This document shows positions 29,002 to 37,248 of a DNA stretch of 64,000 nt, piece after piece (position 1 is the first letter of the stretch; each line of letters opens with the position of its first letter). The translations under genes and the position numbers were made by a program. A model generated the notes under the pieces. The model was not told where the DNA came from. It worked only from the letters and a program-made list of their open reading frames with translations, and ran no database searches. The DNA lies in NCBI RefSeq assembly GCF_006874585.1, contig NZ_CP029761.1, forward strand, positions 2,305,001-2,369,000, given 5' to 3'. Origin of the DNA: Sphingomonas sp. IC081 (GTDB lineage Bacteria > Pseudomonadota > Alphaproteobacteria > Sphingomonadales > Sphingomonadaceae).

Positions 29002-29706
29002 TCAGGCCAGTTGATCGACGATCAGGCCCGACAGCGTGGATTCGGCAAGGCCCGCAGCCGAATAGGTACTGGAAGTACCCTGCGCGTCCTTCAGGTTCTG
29101 GAGGAAGGCCAGAATCGCATCACGCGCCTCGCTCGAGGAATCGGCCTCGTCGGTGTCGTCCGTCGAATCGGTATCATCCGTCTCGTCGGTCTCATCGGTC
29201 TCATCGGTTTCGTCCGTTTCCTCGGTTCCCTCGGTTTCGTCCGTTTCTTCGGCACCGCCGACCGCACCCGAAGGCGGCGGACCGGGAGGCGGGCCACCGG
29301 CGCCCTGCGGGCCGCCCATACCGCCGCTGCCGCCCTGCACGCCGCCGAGCGCCGCATCGTCGCCGGCCGCCGCCGAGCCATCGGCCGTCACGGCACCCGA
29401 AGGCCCCTGCGCAAAGAGGGACTGCAACTCGCTCGCCTGGTCCTGGGTCAGCGTGCCCGAAGACACCTGATCCGCGATCAGCGAATTGATTCGATCCTTC
29501 ATCTGCGAGGGATCGAGCCGGCTGCCCGAATCCGCCGAGCTGTCCGAAGACAGCGAACTGCCGATCGAATCGAGTGCCGATTCCAGCGCGCTGGCATCTG
29601 TGTCGGAGATCGTCCCGCTGCTGAGCGCGGTGGAGATCTTGTCGTCCATATCCTGCCGGGGATTGAACATGGCGCCCATCGCGCCGGTCGTGGATGAAAC
29701 TTGCAT
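29002..29706 (-). CDS. Acidic repeat protein with EF-hand-like segments, unknown function
   Basis: A 234-aa protein with no signal peptide. The N-terminal half has two similar helix-loop units (DDKISTALSSGTISDTDASALESAL and SLIADQVSSGTLTQDQASELQSLF) resembling degenerate EF-hands. A Gly/Pro-rich stretch (GGPPPGPPPSG) follows, then an acidic run of ETD/DTD repeats and a C-terminal amphipathic part (AILAFLQNLKDAQGT). AAGGAG precedes the ATG at 29706. The acidic repeats could bind calcium (inference). The same architecture with Gly/Asp-rich repeats occurs in exported proteins; no export signal is visible here. Confidence 0.7.
   Translation of the reverse strand: MQVSSTTGAMGAMFNPRQDMDDKISTALSSGTISDTDASALESALDSIGSSLSSDSSADSGSRLDPSQMKDRINSLIADQVSSGTLTQDQASELQSLFAQGPSGAVTADGSAAAGDDAALGGVQGGSGGMGGPQGAGGPPPGPPPSGAVGGAEETDETEGTEETDETDETDETDETDDTDSTDDTDEADSSSEARDAILAFLQNLKDAQGTSSTYSAAGLAESTLSGLIVDQLA
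29141..29250. repeat. Nine-base repeats encoding Thr-Asp-Glu units
   Basis: Imperfect tandem copies of TCGTCGGTC/TCATCGGTC on the plus strand encode the acidic repeat of the gene at 29002-29706. Repeat number is likely to vary among strains. Confidence 0.75.
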
Positions 29707-29859
29707 CGTTTTTTCTCCTTGCGGAGTGGGGTCGCACCCAAGGACAATTATAGAGAGGCAGTTCCGCGAACCGTTCAAAAGACACGCAACTATCGCTGCC
29801 GCACAGGCCAGGTGCGCACCACGATTGGAAAACCGCGCATTCGCGGCTAAGGCGGCGTG

Positions 29860-30267
29860 ATGCCCCAACCTTCCTTCCTCCTCGCCTCCGGCCTGGTGGC
29901 GCTGGGCGGCGCGGTCGGATCATGGCTGCGCTTCAGCGTCGGCTATGCCTGGACCGTCCTGCTCGGCCCCGCCCGCGCCCTGGCGTTCCCTTACGGAACC
30001 CTGACGGTGAACATCGTCGGCAGCCTTGTCATGGGCCTGCTCGCCGGCTGGCTCGGCCGCATGGCGCCCGGCGGGGAAAACCTGCGCCTGCTTGTCGGCG
30101 TGGGCGTGCTAGGGGGCTTCACCACGTTTTCGTCCTTCAGCCTCGATACGGTCGCGCTTGCCCAGCGCGGACAACCGGGGCTTGCCGTGTTTTACGTCGC
30201 GATTTCGCTGGCCGCCGGCCTTAGCGCGCTGTTCCTCGGCCTTACCATCATGAGGAGCGCCGCATGA
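29860..30267 (+). CDS. crcB: Fluoride channel FluC/CrcB
   Basis: A 135-aa four-helix membrane protein that exports fluoride as a dimer. Family motifs are GGAVGSWLRF near the N-terminus, PYGTLTVNIVGSLVMGLL (the conserved Asn), and GVLGGFTTFSSFSLDT (the Phe box and TTFS). The ATG at 29860 is used; a GTG one codon earlier is possible. No fluoride riboswitch is apparent upstream. Its stop overlaps the rluC start (ATGA), opening a six-gene operon. Confidence 0.93.
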   Translation: MPQPSFLLASGLVALGGAVGSWLRFSVGYAWTVLLGPARALAFPYGTLTVNIVGSLVMGLLAGWLGRMAPGGENLRLLVGVGVLGGFTTFSSFSLDTVALAQRGQPGLAVFYVAISLAAGLSALFLGLTIMRSAA

Positions 30268-31598
30268 GTCGCCCAGAGAATACCGATATCGTCCGCCAGT
30301 TCACCGTCGGCCACGACGACGAAGGCGTCCGCCTTGACCGCTGGTTCAAGCGCCACCTGCCGCAAGTCGGCTTCGCGATGGTCTCGCGCTGGGCGCGCAC
30401 CGGCCAGATCCGCGTCGACGGCAAGCGCGCCGATGTCGACACCCGCCTCACCGCCGGGCAGACGCTGCGTGTTCCTCCCGGCGGCGAACAGCAGCCCGGC
30501 GTGCGCGCCGCCCGCCCGCGCCGCGAACTGACCGAGGAAGAGATCGAGCGCGCCGACGCCATGGTGCTGACGCAGGACCGCGCCGCCATCGTGCTCAACA
30601 AGCCCCCCGGCCTCGCCACCCAGGGCGGCTCGGGCATGAAGGAGCATGTCGACGGCCTGCTCGACGCTTACGCGGACAAGGGCCCGCGCCCGCGGCTTGT
30701 CCACCGCCTCGACAAGGACACCTCGGGCGTCCTGCTCGTCGCCCGCACGCCGGGCAGCGCCGCGTTCTTCTCCAAGCGCTTTTCCGGGCGCAGCGCCAAG
30801 AAGATCTACTGGGCGCTGGTGGTCGGCGTGCCCAGCATCAACGACGGCATGATCGAACTGCCGATCGGCAAGCAGCCGGGCACCGGCGGCGAGAAGATGT
30901 ACGTGGACGAGGAAGGCGGACAGTCGGCCCGCACCCGCTACCGCGTGCTCGACCGTGCGGGCAACCGCGCCGCATGGGTGGAACTGCACCCGCTAACCGG
31001 CCGCACCCACCAGCTGCGTGTCCACATGGCGGCGATCGGCCACCCGATCGTCGGTGACGGCAAGTACGGCGGCCAGGAAGCGTTCCTTTCCGGCACGATC
31101 AGCCGCAAGATGCACCTCCACGCCCGCCGCCTGATCATCGAGCATCCCGACGGCGCCCCGCTGGACGTGACCGCGCCGCTGCCCGAGCACTTCGCCAACT
31201 CGATGGAATCGCTCGGCTTCGACGAAGCCGACGGCGCCGAACTGCCCGAAAGCGCGCCGGAGTTCACCAAGGACGACGAAAAGCGCGCCGCCAAGGCCCA
31301 CGCCAAGCAGTACCGCAAGGAACGCCGCGGCGAGCGTCGCTCGCGCCGCGACGGCGCCTCGGAACGCCCCGGCTCGCGCGGGAAGCCCAGCGGCAAGTCG
31401 GCGGGCAAGCCGGGCGGCAAACCCGCTGGTCCGCGCAAGGCGACCGGCAAACCCGGCCTTGGTAAAACTGGCCCCGGTAAAGCTGGCCCCGGTAAAACTG
31501 GCCCCGGCAAGCCTGCCGGTGCCCGCAAGCCGTCCGGCCCGCGCAAGCCGTCCGGTCCGGGCGGTTCACGCCCCTCGGCGCCGCGCGGCAAGCGCTGA
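30264..31598 (+). CDS. RluC-like 23S rRNA pseudouridine synthase with long basic tail
   Basis: A 444-aa RluA-family enzyme. It has an N-terminal S4 RNA-binding domain (about 15-75) and the catalytic domain with LVHRLDKDTSG (Asp150) and PLTGRTHQLRVHMAAIGHPIVGD. RluC forms pseudouridines 955, 2504 and 2580 in 23S rRNA. A C-terminal tail of about 140 residues, rich in Lys, Gly, Pro and Arg, follows and has tandem GKTGP units; it likely contacts RNA. Overlaps of four bases with crcB and one base with the next gene show translational coupling. Confidence 0.88.
   Translation: MSRPENTDIVRQFTVGHDDEGVRLDRWFKRHLPQVGFAMVSRWARTGQIRVDGKRADVDTRLTAGQTLRVPPGGEQQPGVRAARPRRELTEEEIERADAMVLTQDRAAIVLNKPPGLATQGGSGMKEHVDGLLDAYADKGPRPRLVHRLDKDTSGVLLVARTPGSAAFFSKRFSGRSAKKIYWALVVGVPSINDGMIELPIGKQPGTGGEKMYVDEEGGQSARTRYRVLDRAGNRAAWVELHPLTGRTHQLRVHMAAIGHPIVGDGKYGGQEAFLSGTISRKMHLHARRLIIEHPDGAPLDVTAPLPEHFANSMESLGFDEADGAELPESAPEFTKDDEKRAAKAHAKQYRKERRGERRSRRDGASERPGSRGKPSGKSAGKPGGKPAGPRKATGKPGLGKTGPGKAGPGKTGPGKPAGARKPSGPRKPSGPGGSRPSAPRGKR
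31461..31505 (+). repeat. Three 15-bp tandem repeats in the rluC-like tail
   Basis: GGTAAAACTGGCCCC, GGTAAAGCTGGCCCC and GGTAAAACTGGCCCC lie head to tail, encoding Gly-Lys-Thr/Ala-Gly-Pro. The in-frame unit lets copy number change without breaking the gene. Confidence 0.85.
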
Positions 31599-32200
31599 TG
31601 CACCCCAACGCGCAGTTCCGTCCGGCCGATCGTGCAATGGCCGAAGCGCTGGTGGAGGAGGTCGGCTTCGGCATGATCTTCGCCGCCACGCCGGACGGGC
31701 CGCGCGTTGCCCATACCCCGCTGCTGTGGACCGGGGACGGCGCCTTGCAGTTCCATCTGGCGCGCGGCAATGCGCTCACCCGCCATATCGCCGGCGCCAC
31801 CGTGCTGGCGGTGGTGAACGGGCCGGATGCCTATGTCTCGCCGCGCTGGTATGAAAGCAGCGAGCAGGTGCCGACATGGAACTATGTCAGCGTCGAAATG
31901 GAGGGCCGCGTGCGCACGATGGACGACGAGGGGCTGACCGGCCTGCTCGAAGGCCTTTCCGCCCGCAACGAGGCGCGCATGACGCAGGGCCGGCCCTGGA
32001 CCATGGACAAGGTCTCACCCGGCCATCTTGCCGGACTCAAGGCCGCGATCGTCGGTTTCGAACTGGAAGTTCAGGCCTGGCGCCCGACCTTCAAGCTTTC
32101 CCAGAACAAACCCGCCGACGAACGCGAACGCGTCGCGCTGGGGCTCGAATCCGAAGGTTCGCGCGCGATGGCGCAACTCATGAGGGATCTGGTCGGATGA
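31598..32200 (+). CDS. PaiB-like FMN-binding protein
   Basis: A 200-aa protein of the FMN-binding split-barrel family related to PaiB (negative regulator of sporulation and protease genes in Bacillus). Motifs: HTPLLWTGDGALQFHLARGNAL, the signature DAYVSPRWYESSEQVPTWNYVSVEMEGRV, and FKLSQNKPADER near the end. A DNA-binding role is not demonstrated in proteobacteria; flavin or haem binding is as likely. It shares one base with the rluC-like stop and overlaps the HAD gene. Confidence 0.88.
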   Translation: MHPNAQFRPADRAMAEALVEEVGFGMIFAATPDGPRVAHTPLLWTGDGALQFHLARGNALTRHIAGATVLAVVNGPDAYVSPRWYESSEQVPTWNYVSVEMEGRVRTMDDEGLTGLLEGLSARNEARMTQGRPWTMDKVSPGHLAGLKAAIVGFELEVQAWRPTFKLSQNKPADERERVALGLESEGSRAMAQLMRDLVG

Positions 32201-32847
32201 AATTCGCCGTCTTCGATTGCGACGGCACGCTCGTCGATGGACAGGCCCCGATCTGCGAGGCGATGGAGGCGGTGTTTGCCGCGTTCAGCCTTCCCGCCCC
32301 CTCGCGCGGGCTGATCCGCCGCGCCGTCGGGCTGTCGCTGCCGCAAGCCATGCGCCAGCTGCTGCCGGACTGCGACGAGGCGCAGCAGCACGCCATGGCC
32401 GACGCCTACAAGCTTGCCTTCCGGCAGGCCCGCAGCGAGGGCCGCGTCTCGCAGCCGCTGTTCCCGGGCATCGCCGATGTGCTGCGGGGCCTGCAAGCCG
32501 CCGGATGGACGCTGGGCGTCGCCACCGGCATGTCCGACCGCGGCCTGTCGTTCTGCCTCGAGGCGAACGGCATCAAGGACCTGTTCGTCACCCTCCAGAC
32601 CGCCGACCGCCACCCCTCCAAGCCGCACCCGGCGATGCTGGAGGAAGCCATGGACGATGCCGGCGCACGGCCGGGCGAGACGGTGATGATCGGCGACACC
32701 GTCTACGACATCAGGATGGCCGCCAATGCCGGCTCCCGCGCGATCGGCGTCGACTGGGGCTACCACCATCCCGAGGAACTGATCGCCGCCGGGGCCGAAA
32801 AGGTCTTCGAAACCCCGCAGCAATTGCTGGAGCACCTCCTCGCATGA
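32197..32847 (+). CDS. HAD-family phosphatase (phosphoglycolate phosphatase-like)
   Basis: A 216-aa phosphatase. Motif I is FDCDGTLVD (nucleophile Asp near residue 7), motif II VATGMSD, motif III Lys in HPSKPHP, and motif IV MIGDTVYDI. The cap is the small helical type of the phosphoglycolate phosphatase group. The substrate is uncertain. Start and stop overlap both neighbours by ATGA. Confidence 0.88.
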   Translation: MKFAVFDCDGTLVDGQAPICEAMEAVFAAFSLPAPSRGLIRRAVGLSLPQAMRQLLPDCDEAQQHAMADAYKLAFRQARSEGRVSQPLFPGIADVLRGLQAAGWTLGVATGMSDRGLSFCLEANGIKDLFVTLQTADRHPSKPHPAMLEEAMDDAGARPGETVMIGDTVYDIRMAANAGSRAIGVDWGYHHPEELIAAGAEKVFETPQQLLEHLLA

Positions 32848-33059
32848 CCTCGACCGCCAAGGATCCCGCCCGGTCCCGCTGGATCATCATGCAACTGGTG
32901 CGCCTGTTCGGTGTCGCCTGCGTCGTCGGCGGGCTCGCCATCGGCGCGAACACGCTGCACGCGCCGCTCTGGCTCGGCTACGTGCTCATCCTCAATGGCA
33001 TGATCGACGTCTTTGTCATCCCCCGCCTCTTGGCGCGCAAGTGGCGCAGCCCCAGGTAA
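32844..33059 (+). CDS. Small two-helix membrane protein
   Basis: A 71-aa protein with two membrane helices (LVRLFGVACVVGGLAIGANTL and LWLGYVLILNGMIDVFVIP) and a basic end, RLLARKWRSPR. The start overlaps the HAD stop (ATGA). It lies between the phosphatase and ATP12 genes in the same operon; the role is unknown. Confidence 0.75.
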   Translation: MTSTAKDPARSRWIIMQLVRLFGVACVVGGLAIGANTLHAPLWLGYVLILNGMIDVFVIPRLLARKWRSPR

Positions 33060-33072
33060 CCGGAACTCCCCC

Positions 33073-33765
33073 GTGAAGCGTTTCTACAAGGAAGTCACCC
33101 AGGCCCCGCAGGACGGCGGCTGGCGCGTTCTGCTCGACGGACGCGGCATCAAGACCGCCGGCGGCCGCCCGCAAGTCCTGCCCACCATGGCCATGGCGGA
33201 GGCGCTCGGCGCCGAATGGGCGGCCCAGGGCGAGGAGATCGACACCGCGACCTTCCCGCTGCGCGACCTTGCCGACTTCGCGCTCGACGCGATGGCCGGC
33301 GACCCCGCGCTCGCCCTGCGCGAGATCCTGCCTTACGCCGAAACCGACACGCTGTGCTACCGCGCCGATCCCGAGGATGCGCTCTACCAGCGCCAGCTGG
33401 CCGTATGGGAACCGCTGCTGGCCGGGATCGAGGCGCGCCATGGCCTCGCGTTTCCGCGCGTCTCGGGCATTCTCCACAAGCCGGTCCCGCCCGAGACCCT
33501 CGCCCGTCTCGAAGCCATTCTTGCCAGGCAGGATGCCTTCGCGCTGGCGGCGCTGCGCATGCTGTCGAGCCTGGCCGCCTCGCTGACGATCGCCCTCGCC
33601 GCGGTCGAGCCCGGCGCCGATGCCGAGGCACTGTGGAAGGCCGCGAACCTGGAGGAAGACTGGCAGGTCGAGCTCTGGGGCGAGGACTGGGAGGCCGCCG
33701 AACGCCGCGCGGCGCGGTTCGAGGCCTTCAAGCTGGCCATCCGCTTCGCCAACCTGGCGCGCTGA
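33073..33765 (+). CDS. ATP12-family F1-ATPase assembly chaperone
   Basis: A 230-aa protein starting MKRFYKEVTQAPQDGGWRVLLDGRGIKTAGGRP, the conserved ATP12 N-terminus. LPTMAMAEALGAEWAAQGEEIDTATFPL and LAAFPRV-type helices follow. ATP12 binds the F1 alpha subunit during ATP synthase assembly in mitochondria; bacterial members are largely limited to Alphaproteobacteria. The start is GTG, 13 bp after the small membrane protein. It ends the operon. Confidence 0.93.
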   Translation: MKRFYKEVTQAPQDGGWRVLLDGRGIKTAGGRPQVLPTMAMAEALGAEWAAQGEEIDTATFPLRDLADFALDAMAGDPALALREILPYAETDTLCYRADPEDALYQRQLAVWEPLLAGIEARHGLAFPRVSGILHKPVPPETLARLEAILARQDAFALAALRMLSSLAASLTIALAAVEPGADAEALWKAANLEEDWQVELWGEDWEAAERRAARFEAFKLAIRFANLAR

Positions 33766-33804
33766 CGGAAACGCGGGAGCAGGGGAAAAGTCCCTGCTGC
33801 TACG

Positions 33805-33840
33805 GAAAAAGCCCGCCCCGGCAAATGCCGGGACGGGCCT
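33805..33840 (-). terminator. Rho-independent terminator of the beta-barrel gene
   Basis: On the minus strand, GCCCGTCCCGGC pairs with GCCGGGGCGGGC and TTTTT follows. It also lies beyond the ATP12 stop, but the T-run is on the minus side. Confidence 0.8.
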
Positions 33841-33888
33841 CCCTGCAACGCACGCGGCCGGGTCGCGAGGCCGCCTGCGCGCGAAAGA

Positions 33889-34443
33889 TCAGAACTTCAC
33901 GCCGAACCCGGCCAGAGCGTAGTGGCGGCTGAAACCATGCTCGTAGTTCGAGTAGTTGTACTCGACCTTGCCGAACAGGTTGCCGCCGAAGTCGTGCTCG
34001 AAGCCCGCGCCGATGCGGTAACCGTCGAGGTTGGTGCCGGCGCTGTCCTTGTTGGTGCCGTCATTGTAGGTCACGCGGATCCGCGCATTGGTGTAGCCGC
34101 CCAGCAGGTAGAGCTTGGTGGTCTCGCCGACGTTGGTGCCGATGCGGGCAACCGCTGCAAGGTCACGGCCCGAACGCACGCAGAGCTTGTCGTCCGCGAC
34201 GGCGACATCGCGCAGGCAGTCCTTGGTGGTGCTGTCCGAAACGCTGGCCTGGATACCGAAGAACAGCGCGTCACGGGCCTGGATGTCGTAGCCTGCGGCC
34301 ACGCCATAAGTGAGGCCTTCCGACGAACCGCCATCGACCGACACGCTGTCGAGGCCGGTCTGGGCCTGCACGTATGCCTGTGCGTTGGCGGCAGCCGGAA
34401 CGGCGAACAGCACGGCGGTGGCCGCGATGGCGATCTTCTTCAT
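33889..34443 (-). CDS. Small outer-membrane beta-barrel protein
   Basis: A 184-aa precursor with signal peptide MKKIAIAATAVLFAVPAAANA and alternating strands (YVQAQTGLDSVSV, GLTYGVAAGYDIQ, LFFGIQASVSDS, KLYLLGGYTNARIRVTY, GYRIGAGFEHDFG, LFGKVEYNYSNY) ending HYALAGFGVKF with a terminal Phe. This is the OmpA/OmpX-type 8-strand barrel. The long 5' region is AT-rich, consistent with a strong promoter. Confidence 0.85.
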   Translation of the reverse strand: MKKIAIAATAVLFAVPAAANAQAYVQAQTGLDSVSVDGGSSEGLTYGVAAGYDIQARDALFFGIQASVSDSTTKDCLRDVAVADDKLCVRSGRDLAAVARIGTNVGETTKLYLLGGYTNARIRVTYNDGTNKDSAGTNLDGYRIGAGFEHDFGGNLFGKVEYNYSNYEHGFSRHYALAGFGVKF

Positions 34444-34765
34444 GGAAACTCCTGCAATCTTGTTCTTGCCCCCGCACCCCTGTGCGAAGAGGTACGGCGG
34501 ATACAGGCGCAGAAATTTCAGGCAATGTCAGATAGTTGACTTATGAGGCCGCAAGGCGCCAGCGTTGCAGAACCGCCACAGGCGCCATTGGCGGCGCCTG
34601 AAAAAAGCCTGCAAACATGGGCCATCCCGCTCGCCGTCACAAACCGGGCAATTGCCTGTCAAGAATATTCGAATTGAATAAATAGAATATCGAAGAGGCT
34701 TTCGGAAAATCAAAGTATCATAACAAACACTGTCATTAATTACTTAATTTCCCGCAGGCGCACAT
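34444..34765. promoter_or_regulatory. AT-rich gap upstream of the beta-barrel gene
   Basis: 322 bp without a supported gene. About 34660-34755 is clearly AT-rich in a GC-rich genome, with ATTCGAAT and TTAATTACTTAATT. It is probably the promoter and upstream element region of the outer-membrane gene, and also the 3' end of the Mla operon. No terminator was recognised. Confidence 0.45.
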
Positions 34766-35410
34766 TCATTGCGTCTTGACCCAGTCGGCAACCTGCCTCG
34801 CCACGTCGTTGGCCGCCTGATTCAGCGCCGGCCCGACCTTGGACGCCTGGGGCTTCACATCCGCCACCCGCGCCTCGAAACGGCGCGTGGTGATCGGTCC
34901 GCCGCGCTCCGTGCGGATCGCATCGAACCGCACGACGACCGAACGGGTCGGCGCATCATACCCCATTTCGAGCAGGCGGCCGCCGATCAGCGTCTTGCCG
35001 GAGACCTCGTAGCCGATGCCTTCCACCACCAGCTTGCCGGTGCGCGCCCGCAGCGTCTCGGCCAGCAGGGTCCGCATCTGCCGCGTCGGCTTTTCGGTCC
35101 AGACCGCGTCCTTGAGATAGGCCAGGCCCGAGGCATCGACCTTGACCGGCACCCGCAGGACATCGAGGCTGCGATCGGCCTCGGGATCGGCGACGACGAT
35201 GGCATCGGCCAGCTGGCCGCTCACCTGCGCCCCTGCCGGTGCGGTTTCCTCGCTCGTGAGGCGGATCAGCTGCTCGGGCGGCTTGGCCGCCAGGCTGATG
35301 CAGCCGGGCAGCGCCAGGCAGGCCGTCAGCAGCAACGCCCCCGTGGCCGCTTTCATCCCCGGCACCGTGTTTCCGATCATCTTGGCGGTTCGCATCTCGA
35401 GCCTCTTCAT
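34766..35410 (-). CDS. ABC-type transport auxiliary lipoprotein (PqiC/MCE-associated)
   Basis: A 214-aa lipoprotein with signal and lipobox (ALLLTACLALPGC). The body resembles the PqiC/YmbA auxiliary domain: LDVLRVPVKVDASGLAYLKDAVWTEKPTRQMRTLLAETL and ANDVARQVADWVKTQ. The ATG at 35410 is chosen; a TTG at 35425 would overlap the mlaD stop. It is the last gene of an mlaE-mlaF-mlaD-lipoprotein operon and probably links the MCE ring to the outer membrane. Confidence 0.85.
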   Translation of the reverse strand: MKRLEMRTAKMIGNTVPGMKAATGALLLTACLALPGCISLAAKPPEQLIRLTSEETAPAGAQVSGQLADAIVVADPEADRSLDVLRVPVKVDASGLAYLKDAVWTEKPTRQMRTLLAETLRARTGKLVVEGIGYEVSGKTLIGGRLLEMGYDAPTRSVVVRFDAIRTERGGPITTRRFEARVADVKPQASKVGPALNQAANDVARQVADWVKTQ

Positions 35411-35421
35411 GGCTTGCCCGT

Positions 35422-36360
35422 TCAAGGCTTGTAGGTGGGCAGCTTCTGCCCCTTGAGCAGCGCGCCGGCGCCCTGTTCGTCGATCTTCTCGGTGACGGCC
35501 CGCAGCGCCCGGCTGGTGGCCTGGAGATCGCGGATCGCCGCTTCGGCAGCTGGCAGCGTCTCACCCGAGACCTTGTCGAAGGCGGGCTGCGCGTGCTGCA
35601 GGGTCTGGTCGAGCGTGTCCATCGACTTCTGCGCCGAGGCGAGCGTCTTGCGCAGCTGGTCGGCCAGGGAATTGCCCTGATCGCCCAGCAGGTTGTCCGC
35701 CTTGCCGGCAACGCCCTCGAATGCGGCCAGCGTCTTGGTCGCCTGGTCGAGCGTTCCCTGAAGCTGGACCAGGGTCTTGCGCACTTCCGGCGAAGCGGCG
35801 GAGAGATCCCGGGTCATCTTGTCGGTGTTCTTGAGGATCCCGGTGAGCGACTTGCGGTTCTCGTCCGAGAGCAGCAGGTTGAGGTTCTCGGTCAGCGTGG
35901 CCAGACGCTCCAGCAGCAGCGGCGCGTTGGAGAGGATTTCGCCCAGACCGCCCCGCTTGGTCGGAATCACCGGCACGCCTTCCGGCCCCGGCTCGGTCAG
36001 CAGCGGCGCGCCCTTGACCGCGCCTTCGAGCTGGATGTCGGACACGCCCGTGAAGCTGCCCTGGATCGTCGCGGTGGTACCCACCGTCACCGGCACTTTC
36101 TGATCGACCCGGATGCGCACGCGCACGAAGCTCGGGTCCTGCGGCCAGAGTTCGATTTCCTTGATCTGACCCACGGGAACACCCGCGTAATCGACACCCG
36201 ACCCCCTCGCCAGACCGTCGACGGACTGCTTGAAGAAGATGTCGTATTCGTTGCGCGCGGTCTCGTTGATGCGGGCAATCCAGATGATGAACGCCGCCAG
36301 CGCCGCCAGCAGTATCAGCGTGACCGCCCCGACCCAGACGTGATTGGCCCGTGTTTCCAT
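35422..36360 (-). CDS. mlaD: MlaD-family MCE lipid-binding protein
   Basis: A 312-aa periplasmic protein anchored by one helix (VWVGAVTLILLAALAAFIIWIA, residues 8-29). The MCE domain spans about 38-130 (FKQSVDGLARGSGVDYAGVPVGQIKEIEL, FVRVRIRVDQKVPVTVGTTATIQGSF). A long helical tail with TLTENLNLLLSDENRKSLTG and GTLDQATKTLAAFEG could form a channel. It handles phospholipids between the membranes together with MlaE and MlaF. Confidence 0.92.
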   Translation of the reverse strand: METRANHVWVGAVTLILLAALAAFIIWIARINETARNEYDIFFKQSVDGLARGSGVDYAGVPVGQIKEIELWPQDPSFVRVRIRVDQKVPVTVGTTATIQGSFTGVSDIQLEGAVKGAPLLTEPGPEGVPVIPTKRGGLGEILSNAPLLLERLATLTENLNLLLSDENRKSLTGILKNTDKMTRDLSAASPEVRKTLVQLQGTLDQATKTLAAFEGVAGKADNLLGDQGNSLADQLRKTLASAQKSMDTLDQTLQHAQPAFDKVSGETLPAAEAAIRDLQATSRALRAVTEKIDEQGAGALLKGQKLPTYKP

Positions 36361-36369
36361 GCTGCTGCC

Positions 36370-37248
36370 CTATGCCTCCGGCTCACCCGACGAGGCGCCG
36401 GAATTATCGTGTAGCGCGGGGACTCTCGCCTCCGCGGTGCTGTCGTTCGAAATCTGGTCCTTGGCGCCCAGCGCCGCACGGCCGCGCGGGCCGTTGAAAT
36501 ATTCCTGGATCCACGGATGGTCGAGCGCGAGAAGCTCGGGGATGGTGCCCACCGCGATCACCTGCTTGTCCGCCAGCACCGCCACCCGGTCGCAGATGGC
36601 GTGCAGGGTATCGAGGTCGTGGGTGATGAGGAACACCGTGAGGCCCAGCGTATCCGCGAGCCCGCGCGTCAGCCGGTCGAAAGCATCGGCACCGATCGGG
36701 TCCAGCCCGGCGGTCGGCTCGTCGAGGAACAGCAGTTCGGGATCGAGCGCCAGCGCCCGGGCGAGCCCGGCGCGTTTTTTCATGCCGCCCGAAAGCTCGC
36801 TGGGATACTTCGCCGCCGCCTCTTCGGGCAGGCCGGCGAGGCGCACCTTGAAGCGCGCGATGTCCGCGCGCAGCGCATCGGCGATCTCGGGGAAGAACTG
36901 CTTGAGCGGCACTTCCACGTTCTCGCCCACGGTCAGCGTCGAGAACAGGGCGCCGCCCTGGAACAGCACCCCCCAGCGCGAGCGCAGGTCGATGCCTTCC
37001 TCGTCGGTGGATTCGCCCATACGGTGGCCCAGCACGGTGATCTCGCCCGCTTCCGGCTGCTGCAGCCCGATGATCGAGCGCATGAGCACCGACTTGCCCG
37101 TGCCCGAGCCGCCGACGACGCCGAGAATCTCGCCCTTGCGGACCTTCAGCGACAAGTCCTGATGCACCACGAAGCCGTCGAAGGCATTGACCAGCCCTTC
37201 GACGACGATCGGATACTCGCCTTCATAATCGCTTGAAAGGTCGGTCAT
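36370..37248 (-). CDS. mlaF: MlaF-type ABC transporter ATPase
   Basis: A 292-aa ATPase with Walker A GGSGTGKS (46-53), Q-loop FQGGALFS, signature LSGGMKKR, Walker B LLFLDEPTAGLDP and switch His in LITHDLDTL. The N-terminal VVEGLVNAFDGFVVHQDLSLKV fits MlaF. A C-terminal extension of about 30 residues is Ala/Ser-rich. The start overlaps the mlaE stop (ATGA). Confidence 0.95.
   Translation of the reverse strand: MTDLSSDYEGEYPIVVEGLVNAFDGFVVHQDLSLKVRKGEILGVVGGSGTGKSVLMRSIIGLQQPEAGEITVLGHRMGESTDEEGIDLRSRWGVLFQGGALFSTLTVGENVEVPLKQFFPEIADALRADIARFKVRLAGLPEEAAAKYPSELSGGMKKRAGLARALALDPELLFLDEPTAGLDPIGADAFDRLTRGLADTLGLTVFLITHDLDTLHAICDRVAVLADKQVIAVGTIPELLALDHPWIQEYFNGPRGRAALGAKDQISNDSTAEARVPALHDNSGASSGEPEA

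Noticed and set aside
29141..29250. Plus-strand Ser-Val repeat frame over the acidic repeat
   Set aside because: It is the complement of the nine-base repeats; the minus-strand gene has a ribosome binding site and a structured N-terminus.
29760..29859. Fluoride riboswitch before crcB
   Set aside because: No GGCGAUGG-type core or pseudoknot pattern was found in the short leader.
34528..34713. 61-codon frame in the AT-rich gap
   Set aside because: No ribosome binding site and Arg/Trp/Cys-rich composition typical of chance frames.
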